From NCBI RefSeq assembly GCF_029277445.1, contig NZ_CP119566.1:2358001-2422000 (forward strand): a stretch of 64,000 bases of DNA. Reading direction: 5' to 3'. The stretch's first letter is position 1; each line of letters starts with the position of its first letter. The notes under the pieces are model-generated. The model saw only the letters and a list, made by a program, of their open reading frames with translations. It did not search any database and was not told the origin of the DNA. This document shows, piece by piece, positions 26,524-35,091 of this stretch. Both the position numbers and the translations under genes were made by a program. The stretch is from Pararhizobium qamdonense (GTDB lineage Bacteria; Pseudomonadota; Alphaproteobacteria; Rhizobiales; Rhizobiaceae).

Positions 26524-27160
26524 AGACGACGTACAGGCAGCGGAAACAGGCCCCGTCCACGACGAGGCCCGTCACGCCATGAAGATGGCGAAGAAGAAGA
26601 CCGCGCGTGAAAAGATCATGGCAACGAAGACGGACCAGAAGGGCCTCATCATCGTCAATACCGGCAAGGGCAAGGGCAAATCGACGGCCGGTTTCGGCAT
26701 GATCTTCCGCCATATCGCCCATGGCATGCCGTCAGCCGTCGTGCAGTTCATCAAGGGCGCCTGGGAAACCGGCGAGCGCGACCTGATCGAGAAGCATTTT
26801 GGCGATGTCTGCCAGTTCTATACGCTGGGCGAAGGCTTTACCTGGGAAACGCAGGACCGGTCGCGCGATATCGCCATGGCCGAAAAGGCCTGGGAAAAGG
26901 CCAAGGAACTGATCCGCGACGAGCGCAATTCCATGGTCCTGCTCGACGAGATCAATATTGCGCTGCGCTACGATTATATCGACGTGGCCGAGGTGGTGCG
27001 GTTCCTGAAAGACGAAAAGCCGCCTATGACGCATGTGGTGCTGACCGGCCGCAATGCCAAGGAAGAGCTGATCGAGGCCGCCGATCTCGTCACCGAAATG
27101 GAACTGATCAAGCATCCCTTCCGCTCCGGTATCAAGGCGCAGGTTGGCGTCGAGTTCTGA
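26516..27160 (+). CDS. cobO: cob(I)yrinic acid a,c-diamide adenosyltransferase
   Basis: The 214-residue enzyme transfers the 5'-deoxyadenosyl group of ATP to the reduced corrinoid (CobO, BtuR/CobA type in enterics). The modified P-loop NTGKGKGKSTAGFG and the block VQFIKGAWETGERD identify it, and the LLDEINIALRY segment is the family's Walker-B equivalent. The Lys-rich N-terminus of about 35 residues is usual for this type. ATG 26516 with GAGGGG upstream is preferred; the frame is open to 26453, but that region overlaps the cupin gene. Confidence 0.95.
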   Translation: MSEDDVQAAETGPVHDEARHAMKMAKKKTAREKIMATKTDQKGLIIVNTGKGKGKSTAGFGMIFRHIAHGMPSAVVQFIKGAWETGERDLIEKHFGDVCQFYTLGEGFTWETQDRSRDIAMAEKAWEKAKELIRDERNSMVLLDEINIALRYDYIDVAEVVRFLKDEKPPMTHVVLTGRNAKEELIEAADLVTEMELIKHPFRSGIKAQVGVEF

Positions 27161-27186
27161 CCGTCTAGCGGTGACGCGCGCGCGTC

Positions 27187-27972
27187 CTACCAGCCGAGCC
27201 AGATCCGGACCGGATGGCCCGGATCGGCGAGAAGCTTGATCGCCAAGGCGATACAGGTGACGACCAGGAGCGGCTTGATGATCTTGGCGCCGTTTTTCAT
27301 GGCAAACCGCGATCCGACCTGAGCGCCGGCAAACTGGCCGGCGCCCATCAGGAGGCCAACTTTCCACAGGATCACGCCGTACAGCGCGAACACGACGAAG
27401 CCGCCGATATTGGAGCCGAAATTCAGGAATTTCGTATGCGCCGTCGCCTTCAATATGCCGAAACCGGCCAGTGTCACAAAGCCCAGCATGAAGAAGGACC
27501 CCGTGCCGGGGCCGAACACGCCATCATAAAAGCCGATCAACGGAACGAAGATCAGGCCGAAGAGAAAAGGTGTCATCCGCCGTGTCCGGTCGGTGTCGCT
27601 GATATTCGGCTTCAGGCCGAAATAAAGCGCGATGGCGATCAGGAAAAACGGCAGCGCCACCTTCAATACGTCACCGGGAACGATCGTGGCGAGCACGGCA
27701 CCCAGCGCTCCGCCGATCATCGCAAGGGCCGCCATCGGCAATTGTCCGACCAGATTGACGTGGCCGCGCCGCGCATAGGCAATGCTCGCCGAGCCCGATC
27801 CGAACAGCGATTGCAGCTTGTTGGTCCCCAGCGTTTCGAGCGGCGGAATACCGGCAATCAGCATGGCCGGTATGGTGATCATGCCGCCGCCACCGGCGAT
27901 GGAATCGATGAACCCGGCAACAAAGGCGGCGATGAACAGGAAGGCGAGGAGATGGGGGGCAAGATCGTGCAC
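27187..27972 (-). CDS. TSUP/TauE-SafE family membrane permease
   Basis: The 261-residue protein has about eight transmembrane helices and the TauE/SafE signature repeats: AGFIDSIAGGGGMITIPAMLIAGIPPLETLGTNKLQSLFGS in the first half and GFYDGVFGPGTGSFFMLGFV in the second. Members move sulfite, organosulfonates or other small anions across the inner membrane. It converges on cobO with a gap of only 26 bases. Some TSUP members are linked to cobalt genes, but substrate cannot be read from this sequence. Confidence 0.85.
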   Translation of the reverse strand: MHDLAPHLLAFLFIAAFVAGFIDSIAGGGGMITIPAMLIAGIPPLETLGTNKLQSLFGSGSASIAYARRGHVNLVGQLPMAALAMIGGALGAVLATIVPGDVLKVALPFFLIAIALYFGLKPNISDTDRTRRMTPFLFGLIFVPLIGFYDGVFGPGTGSFFMLGFVTLAGFGILKATAHTKFLNFGSNIGGFVVFALYGVILWKVGLLMGAGQFAGAQVGSRFAMKNGAKIIKPLLVVTCIALAIKLLADPGHPVRIWLGW

Positions 27973-28095
27973 GGGGAGACTCGGACGGCCGGAGCGGATG
28001 GAAATTCAGCCACTGTGTGTCAGAGGTTCACCGGAAATGCAAAGGCGGCGGCCAGAACGGCGCCGCCCCTTGCAAACATCATGATGGCTTGTGCC

Positions 28096-28359
28096 CTATT
28101 TGAAATGCGCCTCGGTCAACACATAGCTGTCACGCCGGTCGCGCCCATAGGCCTTGCGGGCAATATCATGCACGGACGTGCGCGCCGCATCGAAGGCGGC
28201 CAGGCAATCGGCTTCGCTGGGTGCGCGCGAGACGATCTTCGGCAGGGCGCCGATTTCAACGAAGAATTTGACCTCGAACATGCCGTCATGGCCCAGAAAG
28301 CGGACGCGTCTGGCAGTTTCGTCGTAGCTGCGGCTGGTGTTTGGAAAGGTCAATGCCAT
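28096..28359 (-). CDS. DUF1488 family protein
   Basis: The 87-residue protein matches the DUF1488 pattern: an N-terminal FPNTSRSYDETARRVRFLGHDG block, then a FFVEIGAL strand, and a basic C-terminal YGRDRRDSYVLTEAHF helix. The family is small, soluble and of unknown function, and is common in rhizobia. It is leftward and lies about 120 bases from the TauE-type gene. Confidence 0.75.
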   Translation of the reverse strand: MALTFPNTSRSYDETARRVRFLGHDGMFEVKFFVEIGALPKIVSRAPSEADCLAAFDAARTSVHDIARKAYGRDRRDSYVLTEAHFK

Positions 28360-28408
28360 GAAAAATCTGTGCCTTGAATGATTGAAATATCGGCTGCCGA
28401 AATCCGGC

Positions 28409-28576
28409 TTATAAAAGGCGGTTATCTTCGACAGTGCGCAGCATGCGGCGGTGTTGACCGTCGCTGTCTGGTTTCCCGGCCGCCTTGACCTTGATCTCGG
28501 CTATCTTGCGCACCGGCCTTGACGTTGTTGCCGAGACAATCTGGATCAATGCCGGCTTTTTCTTGAAAAACATCAT
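28409..28576 (-). CDS. small basic hypothetical protein, 55 residues
   Basis: ATG 28576 (MMFFKKKPALIQIV...) is preceded by GGAGG with 8 bases' spacing, a strong ribosome-binding site. The 55-residue product is rich in Lys and Arg and has no cysteine. The frame is open further upstream to 28648, but that part lacks a good start. It lies 50 bases before the DUF1488 gene on the same strand, so the two may form one transcript. No family is recognised. Confidence 0.5.
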   Translation of the reverse strand: MMFFKKKPALIQIVSATTSRPVRKIAEIKVKAAGKPDSDGQHRRMLRTVEDNRLL

Positions 28577-29107
28577 GGACAGTCCTCCCGCATCGGCTTG
28601 GCTGTCGGCAGCGAACGCTCGATACTGTTCTATCAAATGCCCGCGCACCGAACGCGCATCCTGCGGTTCGTGCCGTCACTGATTGTCATTGGTAGCGCGA
28701 TGACCAGGAGCAATGGAGCTTGTCATCGTCAGAAATATTCCAAAACGGAATGCGGTGCCGCAGGCTTTTGCGTTTTTTGGGTGCACCTTGTCTGAGGCGT
28801 GGGCGTCAAATGCGGTTTAAGTGCGTTCAAAGCGTGGGGAGACGCATTTGCGCTTCTTGAAATGGCATAATCGTCTGTATGACGCGGGCGGCTGCGCGAA
28901 TGGCGCAATCCGGTTTGACCGGGCAGGTGGCCTCCGGTAAACAGGAGTAACGTGCGACGGTGCCCATCGAGGTGGGCTGAAAGAGCGTCCGGTGCGGCCG
29001 ACCCAGTCAGGGGGCTTCATCCGGTGCTGTCCAGACCGCTTCGAAGCCTTTGGCTGTCGAAGGCCCCGCGCATCGTGATCGTGCGGCGCGGGAGGCGCGT
29101 TTTGGTA
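28577..29107. other. intergenic region upstream of cobE
   Basis: About 530 bases with no convincing gene. It should hold promoters in both directions. The part from 28930 to 29100 is rich in complementary GC blocks, including CTCC/GGAG at 28931-28946. It faintly resembles a cobalamin riboswitch (GGTGCCC, then GGGCTGAAAGAG, then CCGGTGCGG), but has no B12 box. It may be a structured leader. Confidence 0.4.
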
Positions 29108-29629
29108 ATGCATCGGGATATCGGCGATCAGGCGGGCCAAAGGCCGCTCGTGCTCGGCCTTGGCTGCGAGCGCGGCACGCCGTACGGCGAGGTGATCCGT
29201 CTGGCCGAAAACGCGTTGCGTCTGGCGGGTCTCGATCGCCGTGACCTGACCGGTATTGCCTCCCTCGACACGCGTGCGGCAGAACCGGCAATGCTGGCTG
29301 CCGCCACGCATTTCTCCGTACCCTTTTTGGTCTTCAATGCCGGCGCGCTGGAGGCGCAGACGTCACGGCTTAAAAATCCGTCGGAGATCGTCTTTGCCCT
29401 GACGGGCTGCCATGGCGTGGCGGAAGCGGCGGCGCTGGCTGCGGCTGGCAAGTCGGGCTCGCTCATCGTTGCGAAGATCAAGTCGGCCCATGCGACCGCA
29501 GCCATTGCTTGCGGGGAATTTGTCGAATCAAATCCGAATGTTGCCGCCGGACGCTGGCACAGTGATTCCGCATCTTCACATCTGGAATCAGGGCGCCTCG
29601 TATCCGCGCTGAGCGGAGCCGCGTCATGA
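29108..29629 (+). CDS. cobE: cobalamin biosynthesis protein CobE (CbiG C-terminal domain)
   Basis: The 173-residue protein has the CobE/CbiG_C domain. The blocks LVLGLGCERGTPYGEVIRL, GIASLDTRAAEPAML and VFALTGCHGVAEAAAL are recognisable. CbiG-type domains help open the corrin ring A lactone; the role of the free-standing CobE in aerobic producers is still unclear. The start could be ATG 29108 or TTG 29102, and GGAGG at 29091-29095 favours the latter spacing. The frame is open to 28952 but codon use there is poor. The stop overlaps cobA by 4 bases. Confidence 0.85.
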   Translation: MHRDIGDQAGQRPLVLGLGCERGTPYGEVIRLAENALRLAGLDRRDLTGIASLDTRAAEPAMLAAATHFSVPFLVFNAGALEAQTSRLKNPSEIVFALTGCHGVAEAAALAAAGKSGSLIVAKIKSAHATAAIACGEFVESNPNVAAGRWHSDSASSHLESGRLVSALSGAAS

Positions 29630-30468
29630 CAGGCGGACTGTTTTCCGGTCTTCCCGAGCTGGCGCCGGGCTCTGTCTGGCTGGTCGGTGCCGGTCCCGGC
29701 GATCCCGGCCTGCTCACCCTGCATGCCGCCAATGCGCTGGGCCAGGCGGATGTCATCGTCCATGATGCGCTTGTAAACGCCGATTGCCTGAGCCTCGCCA
29801 AGCCGGGCGCCGTCCTGGAATTTGCCGGAAAGCGCGGCGGCAAGCCGTCGCCGAAACAGCGCGACATTTCGCTCCGGCTGGTCGAACTGGCACGTCAGGG
29901 CAAGCGCGTACTGCGGCTGAAGGGCGGCGATCCCTTCGTCTTTGGCCGTGGCGGCGAAGAGGCGCTGATGCTGGTCGAGCATAGCATCCCGTTCAGGATC
30001 GTGCCGGGTATCACCGCCGGGATCGGCGGGCTGGCCTATGCCGGCATTCCGGTGACGCATCGCGAGGTCAATCACGCGGTGACGTTTCTCACCGGCCATG
30101 ATTCCTCCGGGCTTGTTCCCGACCGCATCCATTGGGAGGGCATCGCCAAAGGTTCGCCCGTCATCGTCATGTATATGGCGATGAAACATATCGGCCAGAT
30201 CGCCGCCAATCTGATGGCCGCCGGCCGCTCGCCGGACGAACCCGTTGCCTTCGTGTGTGACGCCGCAACGCCGCAACAGACGATTTTGGAAACGACGCTG
30301 TCGCAGGCGGAGGCCGATATGACCGCATCCGGGCTGCAGCCGCCGGCGATCGTCGTGGTCGGGGAGGTGGTGCGCCTGCGGGCTTCGCTCGACTGGCTGG
30401 GTGCGCTCGATGGCCGGGTCCTGACATCCGATCCCCTCTCAAGCCGCGCCTACAAGGACCCGGCATGA
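29626..30468 (+). CDS. cobA: uroporphyrinogen-III C-methyltransferase
   Basis: The 280-residue S-adenosylmethionine enzyme adds methyls at C-2 and C-7 to make precorrin-2, the branch to cobalamin and sirohaem. Motifs include VGAGPGDPGLLTLHA (residues 17-31), the GGDPFVFGRGGEE block near residue 102, and the GITAGIGGLAYAGIPVTHR segment. It is a stand-alone CobA with no CysG oxidase/chelatase domain. It overlaps cobE and cobB by 4 bases each (ATGA), so cobE-cobA-cobB are translationally coupled. Confidence 0.95.
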   Translation: MTGGLFSGLPELAPGSVWLVGAGPGDPGLLTLHAANALGQADVIVHDALVNADCLSLAKPGAVLEFAGKRGGKPSPKQRDISLRLVELARQGKRVLRLKGGDPFVFGRGGEEALMLVEHSIPFRIVPGITAGIGGLAYAGIPVTHREVNHAVTFLTGHDSSGLVPDRIHWEGIAKGSPVIVMYMAMKHIGQIAANLMAAGRSPDEPVAFVCDAATPQQTILETTLSQAEADMTASGLQPPAIVVVGEVVRLRASLDWLGALDGRVLTSDPLSSRAYKDPA

Positions 30469-31769
30469 CCGGACTGCTGATCGCAGCGCCATCCTCCGGC
30501 TCCGGCAAGACGACGGTGACGCTCGGCTTGATCCGGGCCTTGCGCAATCGCGGAATATCGCTGGCGCCGGGCAAGGCTGGTCCTGATTATATCGATCCGG
30601 CTTTCCATACGGCCGCAAGCGGCAAGGTATGCCTGAACTACGATCCATGGGCGATGCGACCGCTGCTCCTCAGTTCCAATGCCGCGATGGCAAGCGCAGG
30701 CGGCGAAGCGCTGATCATCGAGGCGATGATGGGGCTTTATGACGGTTCCGTCGATGGCACCGGCTCACCCGCCGATCTCGCCGCCATGCTGCGGCTTTCC
30801 GTCATCCTCGTGGTGGATTGCGGTCGCATGGCACAATCGGTGGCAGCGCTGGTGCGCGGCTACGCCACGTACCGCGACGATGTGCAAATCTGCGGCGTCA
30901 TTCTCAACAAGGTCGGCAGCGCGCGCCACGAAACGATGCTGCGCGGTGCGCTGGATGCGATCGGCATGCCGGTGTTGGGCGTGTTGCGGCAGGATGCAGG
31001 CCTGAAGCTGCCCGAGCGGCATCTCGGCCTCGTGCAGGCCGGGGAACATGGCGCGCTGGATGCATTTATCGAACACGCCGCCACACAGGTCGAACAGGGC
31101 TGCGATCTGGATGCGATCCTGTCTCTTGCCCGGCCGGGCCCTATATCGCGTGCGCAGGCCGATATCGCGCCTTTGAAGCCGCTTGGCCAGAAGATCGCCA
31201 TTGCCCGCGATATCGCCTTTGCCTTTTGCTATGAGCATCTTCTGGCGGGCTGGCGGCGTGCGGGGGCTGAACTCGTGTTCTTCTCGCCGCTTGCTGACGA
31301 GGCGCCCGCTGATGATACCGATGCCGTCTATCTACCGGGCGGCTATCCCGAGCTTCATGCGGGCACACTTGCCAGTGCCGCAACGTTCAAATCCGGCATG
31401 GCGGCAGCCCGGGATCGCGGCGCCCGGATTTTCGGCGAATGCGGTGGCTATATGGTGCTGGGCGAGGGGCTTGCCGCTGCCGATGGCACGCGCTACGAAA
31501 TGCTCGGCCTCCTGCCGCTCGCCACCAGTTTTGCCGTGCGAAAACGGTATCTGGGCTACCGGAGGGTCACGCCGCTCAATGCCAGCTTTTTCGATGGTCC
31601 GCTGATGGCACACGAATTTCACTATGCCACGATCCTGTCCGAGGGCGACGCCGACAGGCTGTTTGCCACTACCGATGCCGCAGGCACGCCGCTGGGGCCA
31701 GCCGGGCTGCAGCGTGGGCAGGTCGCCGGTTCCTTCATGCATCTTATCGACATGGCCGCCGGCGCATGA
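30465..31769 (+). CDS. cobB: hydrogenobyrinic/cobyrinic acid a,c-diamide synthase
   Basis: The 434-residue amidotransferase forms the a- and c-amides of hydrogenobyrinic acid. It starts with a P-loop (APSSGSGKTTVTLGLIRAL) and has the C-terminal glutaminase domain with the cysteine in FGECGGYMVLGEGL near residue 326. YHEFHYATI-like sequence (AHEFHYATILSEGD) is a family landmark. It overlaps cobA and cobC by 4 bases each. CobB and CobQ belong to one superfamily, and both are present in this window. Confidence 0.95.
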   Translation: MTGLLIAAPSSGSGKTTVTLGLIRALRNRGISLAPGKAGPDYIDPAFHTAASGKVCLNYDPWAMRPLLLSSNAAMASAGGEALIIEAMMGLYDGSVDGTGSPADLAAMLRLSVILVVDCGRMAQSVAALVRGYATYRDDVQICGVILNKVGSARHETMLRGALDAIGMPVLGVLRQDAGLKLPERHLGLVQAGEHGALDAFIEHAATQVEQGCDLDAILSLARPGPISRAQADIAPLKPLGQKIAIARDIAFAFCYEHLLAGWRRAGAELVFFSPLADEAPADDTDAVYLPGGYPELHAGTLASAATFKSGMAAARDRGARIFGECGGYMVLGEGLAAADGTRYEMLGLLPLATSFAVRKRYLGYRRVTPLNASFFDGPLMAHEFHYATILSEGDADRLFATTDAAGTPLGPAGLQRGQVAGSFMHLIDMAAGA

Positions 31770-32770
31770 TCGCGCCGATCGTCCATGGCGGCGGGATTAC
31801 CGAGGCTGCAGCTGCGTTCGGCGGCAAGCCGGAGGACTGGCTGGATCTTTCGACCGGCATCAACCCCAATCCTGTGCGTTTGCCCGATATCGACGTTCAG
31901 GCCTGGCACCGGCTGCCGGACCGGCATCTGGTGGACAGCGCCCGGCATGCGGCAGCTCGTTATTATCGTAGCAACAGCATCCTGCCGTTTCCTGTTCCCG
32001 GCACGCAATCGGTCATCCAGCTCCTGCCGCGCCTGGTTGCGCCCGGCCGCCGCATCGCCATTTTCGCGCCGACTTACGGCGAATATGCGCGGGCTTTCAC
32101 CAGCGCCGGTTTCGCGATCGACGAGGTTTCGTCAGCCGGTCAGCTGACGCCGGATCATGGACTGGCGATCCTGGTCAATCCCAACAATCCGACCGGACGC
32201 GCCTTTGCGCCCGAGGATGTCGTCGGCATGGCGCAGCGCATGGAGGCTCATGGCGGGTTGCTGCTTGTCGATGAAGCCTTTGGCGATACCGCGCCTCATC
32301 TCAGCGTCGCCGGACAGACCGCCGGTCACGGCAATCTCATTGTCTTTCGCTCCTTTGGCAAATTCTTCGGCCTGGCGGGGCTGCGGCTTGGTTTCGTCAT
32401 TGCGCCGGAGCCGGTTCTATCCGCGTTTCAGGAATGGCTCGGACCCTGGGCGGTGTCAGGGCCGGCGCTTGTGGTGGCGGCAAAGCTGATGGGCGGGGAT
32501 ATACCGGCGGTGCAGTCGCTGATTCTGTCGCGGAGTGAAGGGCTTGCGGCCGTCATGCGCCGGGCCGGGCTGACGATCATCGGCGGCACGCCGCTTTTCA
32601 CGCTTGTTGATCACGCGCGGGCAGCCGATCTGCACGCGCATCTCTGCCAGCAGCGGATTTTGACGCGGAAATTCGCCTATGCGCCGTCATGGCTGAGGAT
32701 TGGACTTGCACCCGATGCGGCAGGCGATACACGTTTGGCGGATGCCTTGCGCAGCGCGCACCTCGCCTGA
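31766..32770 (+). CDS. cobC: L-threonine-O-3-phosphate decarboxylase (CobC; CobD in Salmonella naming)
   Basis: The 334-residue PLP enzyme makes (R)-1-aminopropan-2-ol phosphate for the cobalamin nucleotide loop. It has the class I/II aminotransferase fold: LVNPNNPTG near residue 136, the LVDEAFGD strand, and the PLP lysine in RSFGKFFGLAGLRLG. ATG 31766 overlaps cobB by 4 bases; the frame is open upstream to 31439, but this lies within cobB. Naming differs between species: the Pseudomonas denitrificans scheme used here calls it cobC. Confidence 0.9.
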   Translation: MIAPIVHGGGITEAAAAFGGKPEDWLDLSTGINPNPVRLPDIDVQAWHRLPDRHLVDSARHAAARYYRSNSILPFPVPGTQSVIQLLPRLVAPGRRIAIFAPTYGEYARAFTSAGFAIDEVSSAGQLTPDHGLAILVNPNNPTGRAFAPEDVVGMAQRMEAHGGLLLVDEAFGDTAPHLSVAGQTAGHGNLIVFRSFGKFFGLAGLRLGFVIAPEPVLSAFQEWLGPWAVSGPALVVAAKLMGGDIPAVQSLILSRSEGLAAVMRRAGLTIIGGTPLFTLVDHARAADLHAHLCQQRILTRKFAYAPSWLRIGLAPDAAGDTRLADALRSAHLA

Positions 32771-32782
32771 ACGGACCCTCTA

Positions 32783-33766
32783 ATGTCGACCGGAATTCTG
32801 CTCGTCCTGATCGCCGCCCTGCTGCTCGACCGGATCATTGGCGATCCCGATTGGCTCTGGCGGCGGATGCCGCATCCGGTCGTTCTTTTCGGGGCGATGA
32901 TCGGCTGGTGCGACCGAACGTTCAACCGCAAGCGTCTGGGAGAGGATGCCCTGCGGATCAGCGGTGTTCTGGTCATCGCAGGTTTGCTGTTGTGGAGCCT
33001 GTTCTGCGGCTGGCTGCTGCACCGTGTGTTCATGCAGGTGGGACTATTCGGCTGGTTGCTTGAAGCCGTTGTCGTTGCCATTTTTCTTGCCCAGAAAAGC
33101 CTTGCCGATCACGTGTCGCGGGTGGCAACCGGTCTTCGCAGCGGCGGGCTTGAGGGTGGCCGGAGCGCCGTGTCGATGATCGTCGGGCGCGATCCGCAGA
33201 CTTTGGACGAGCCGGCCGTGTGCCGTGCCGCGATTGAAAGCCTGGCTGAGAATTTTTCCGACGGGGTGGTCGCTCCGGCATTCTGGTATGCGCTGCTCGG
33301 CCTGCCGGGCGTGCTTGCCTACAAGATGCTCAACACCGCCGATTCGATGATCGGTCACAAGAGCCCAAAATATCTGCATTTCGGCTGGGCTTCGGCCCGT
33401 CTCGACGATCTCGCCAATATCCCTGCAGCCCGGCTGTCGATCCTTTTGATTGCTGCCGGGGCCGTCCTGACGAGCGGCCGGCGCGCGGCAAGCAATGCCG
33501 TTGGCGTCGCATTGCGCGATCATGGATTGCATCGTTCGCCCAATTCCGGCTGGCCGGAAGCTGCAATGGCGGGGGCACTCGATGTGCAACTGGCAGGACC
33601 CAGAATCTATGGCGGGGCTTTGGTGAGTGAGCCGATGATCAATGGAGCGGGCAGGGCCGTGGCAACAGTCGCCGATGTCGAGACGGGCGTTTCCGTGTTC
33701 TACCGCGCCTGCGGTTCGCTGACAGTCTTGGTGGGCATAACGGCGCTTCTTTTCAGTATAGTCTGA
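32783..33766 (+). CDS. cobD: adenosylcobinamide-phosphate synthase (CobD; CbiB in Salmonella naming)
   Basis: The 327-residue membrane protein attaches aminopropanol phosphate to adenosylcobyric acid, the step after cobC's product. The CbiB landmarks are DRIIGDPDWLWRRMPHPVVLFG at the N-terminus, IGHKSPKYLHFGWASARLDDLANIPAARL in the middle and SPNSGWPEAAMAGALDVQLAGP near residue 255. It has about four to five hydrophobic segments. It is 12 bases after cobC and is the last gene of the cobE-A-B-C-D run. Confidence 0.93.
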   Translation: MSTGILLVLIAALLLDRIIGDPDWLWRRMPHPVVLFGAMIGWCDRTFNRKRLGEDALRISGVLVIAGLLLWSLFCGWLLHRVFMQVGLFGWLLEAVVVAIFLAQKSLADHVSRVATGLRSGGLEGGRSAVSMIVGRDPQTLDEPAVCRAAIESLAENFSDGVVAPAFWYALLGLPGVLAYKMLNTADSMIGHKSPKYLHFGWASARLDDLANIPAARLSILLIAAGAVLTSGRRAASNAVGVALRDHGLHRSPNSGWPEAAMAGALDVQLAGPRIYGGALVSEPMINGAGRAVATVADVETGVSVFYRACGSLTVLVGITALLFSIV

Positions 33767-33914
33767 GCTTTCTACTCCCCGCGATAAAATTGAATGCGCC
33801 GGCGTTAACGCAGAATTTTCCAATTGTCTTAAACGTCTATCATGTCAAAGGCTGTAAAGTCTGTGCCGTTGGGGACACCAGTAAAAATCGGCGTATTTTT
33901 CGGAGAGAGCTTTC

Positions 33915-34343
33915 ATGCGTACAGTCTTCGTGGCCTGTTTGGCCGTCTTATTGATGCAATTTCATGCGCCGGCGGCCTTTGCCGCCAATCTTGTTGCGAG
34001 AGTGAGCCTTTCTTCTCAGACCATGACTGTGTCGCAGAATGGTTTCGTGCGGTATCGGTGGAAGGTTTCCACCGCCCGCAAAGGCTATGTCACGCCGCAG
34101 GGAAGCTGGAGCGCCAAGTGGCTGTCGAGAGACCACCGCTCACGCAAATATGACAATGCGCCCATGCCTTATGCGGTGTTTTTCAACGGCGGTTACGCCG
34201 TTCACGCGACATTCGACTTGAAGCGCCTTGGCCGCCCCGCCTCGCATGGCTGCATCCGCCTGCATCCGGAAAACGCTGCCGAATTCTTTTCGCTGGCACG
34301 GGAATACGGACTGAAGAACACCCAGATCGTCGTCAGCCGCTGA
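33915..34343 (+). CDS. L,D-transpeptidase (YkuD domain) protein
   Basis: The 142-residue exported protein has a signal peptide (residues 1-23, cleavage after AFA) and a YkuD domain. The catalytic signature is HATFDLKRLGRPASHGCIRLHP, with the His and Cys of the active site. The enzyme cross-links peptidoglycan between diaminopimelate residues, or attaches proteins to it, in the periplasm. It is shorter than many family members, with only the catalytic core. GAGAG lies upstream of ATG 33915. Confidence 0.88.
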   Translation: MRTVFVACLAVLLMQFHAPAAFAANLVARVSLSSQTMTVSQNGFVRYRWKVSTARKGYVTPQGSWSAKWLSRDHRSRKYDNAPMPYAVFFNGGYAVHATFDLKRLGRPASHGCIRLHPENAAEFFSLAREYGLKNTQIVVSR

Positions 34344-34357
34344 TTGGGGTGAGTCTT

Positions 34358-34399
34358 GCGGCATCGCTAACAGCGCTGCGGCATCGCCAACCGCGCTGC
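34358..34399. repeat. short tandem duplication
   Basis: Two copies of a ~21-base unit (GCGGCATCGCTAACAGCGCT and GCGGCATCGCCAACCGCGCT) stand side by side in the gap between the L,D-transpeptidase and acpXL. They differ at two positions. No function is apparent. Confidence 0.5.
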
Positions 34400-34583
34400 C
34401 AACTGGAGCATGGCGAGCTTGATCCGCACCTCAACGGGGCTTTGAGACCGTGTATTTCAGGGCGAACTTGATGTTTGCGCAACACCGCCGCCATAAATGC
34501 AACTCTTGAGCCCAAGGCCATTGGCTTTTCAGCCGCATTTACCTATAGGTTCGCCAAAACATGTATTCTAAAGAGGTATGCGC

Positions 34584-34862
34584 GTGACAGCTACATTCGA
34601 CAAGGTTGCCGACATCATTGCGGAAACGAGCGAAATCGATCGCGAGACGATTACGCCGGAAAGCCACACCATCGACGATCTCGGCATCGACAGCCTGGAC
34701 TTCCTCGACATCGTCTTTGCGATCGACAAGGAATTCGGCATCAAGATCCCGCTTGAGCAGTGGACCCAGGAAGTCAACGAAGGCAAGGTTTCGACGGAGG
34801 AATATTTCGTCCTGAAGAACCTCTGCGCCAAGATCGACGAACTGAAAGCCGCCAAGGGCTGA
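34584..34862 (+). CDS. acpXL: specialised acyl carrier protein AcpXL
   Basis: This 92-residue acyl carrier protein carries the 27-hydroxyoctacosanoate chain of rhizobial lipid A. The phosphopantetheine serine is in [10 protein letters not shown] near residue 37. The start is taken at GTG 34584, which gives the usual [10 protein letters not shown] terminus and lies 7 bases after GAGG; the ATG at 34578 is too close to that signal. It heads the fabZXL-lpxXL cluster. A hairpin with a T-run follows it, so it may be made in excess of the later genes. Confidence 0.95.
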   Translation: MTATFDKVADIIAETSEIDRETITPESHTIDDLGIDSLDFLDIVFAIDKEFGIKIPLEQWTQEVNEGKVSTEEYFVLKNLCAKIDELKAAKG

Positions 34863-34916
34863 TGACGATATTGCGCGTTTTCAGCGCGCGATCCCGTGCA
34901 TGAACCACCCATCAAT

Positions 34917-34963
34917 GCCGCCTGTCGCGTGGACCGCGCTTGACAGGCGGCATTTGCGTTTTT
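34917..34963 (+). terminator. terminator-like hairpin after acpXL
   Basis: GCCGCCTGTC (34917-34926) and GACAGGCGGC (34942-34951) form a perfect 10-bp stem with a 15-base loop, and a T-run follows at 34959-34963. It lies between acpXL and fabZXL and would end most acpXL transcripts. TTGACGG just after it could be a -35 box for fabZXL. Confidence 0.65.
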
Positions 34964-35091
34964 ACTTGACGGTCGGATGATCGCGATACCGGACGCTGTC
35001 CGGACGGGATCATGCGCGAATTTGAAATCCGGAATCGTTCAGGCGCCGTTTCTAAAGCGCCGCGCTCCGGGCCAAGCTGGATTTGCTCCTG

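Noticed and set aside
28960..29060. Full cobalamin riboswitch upstream of cobE
   Set aside because: Pieces look similar, but the B12 box is absent, so it is only mentioned as a structured leader.
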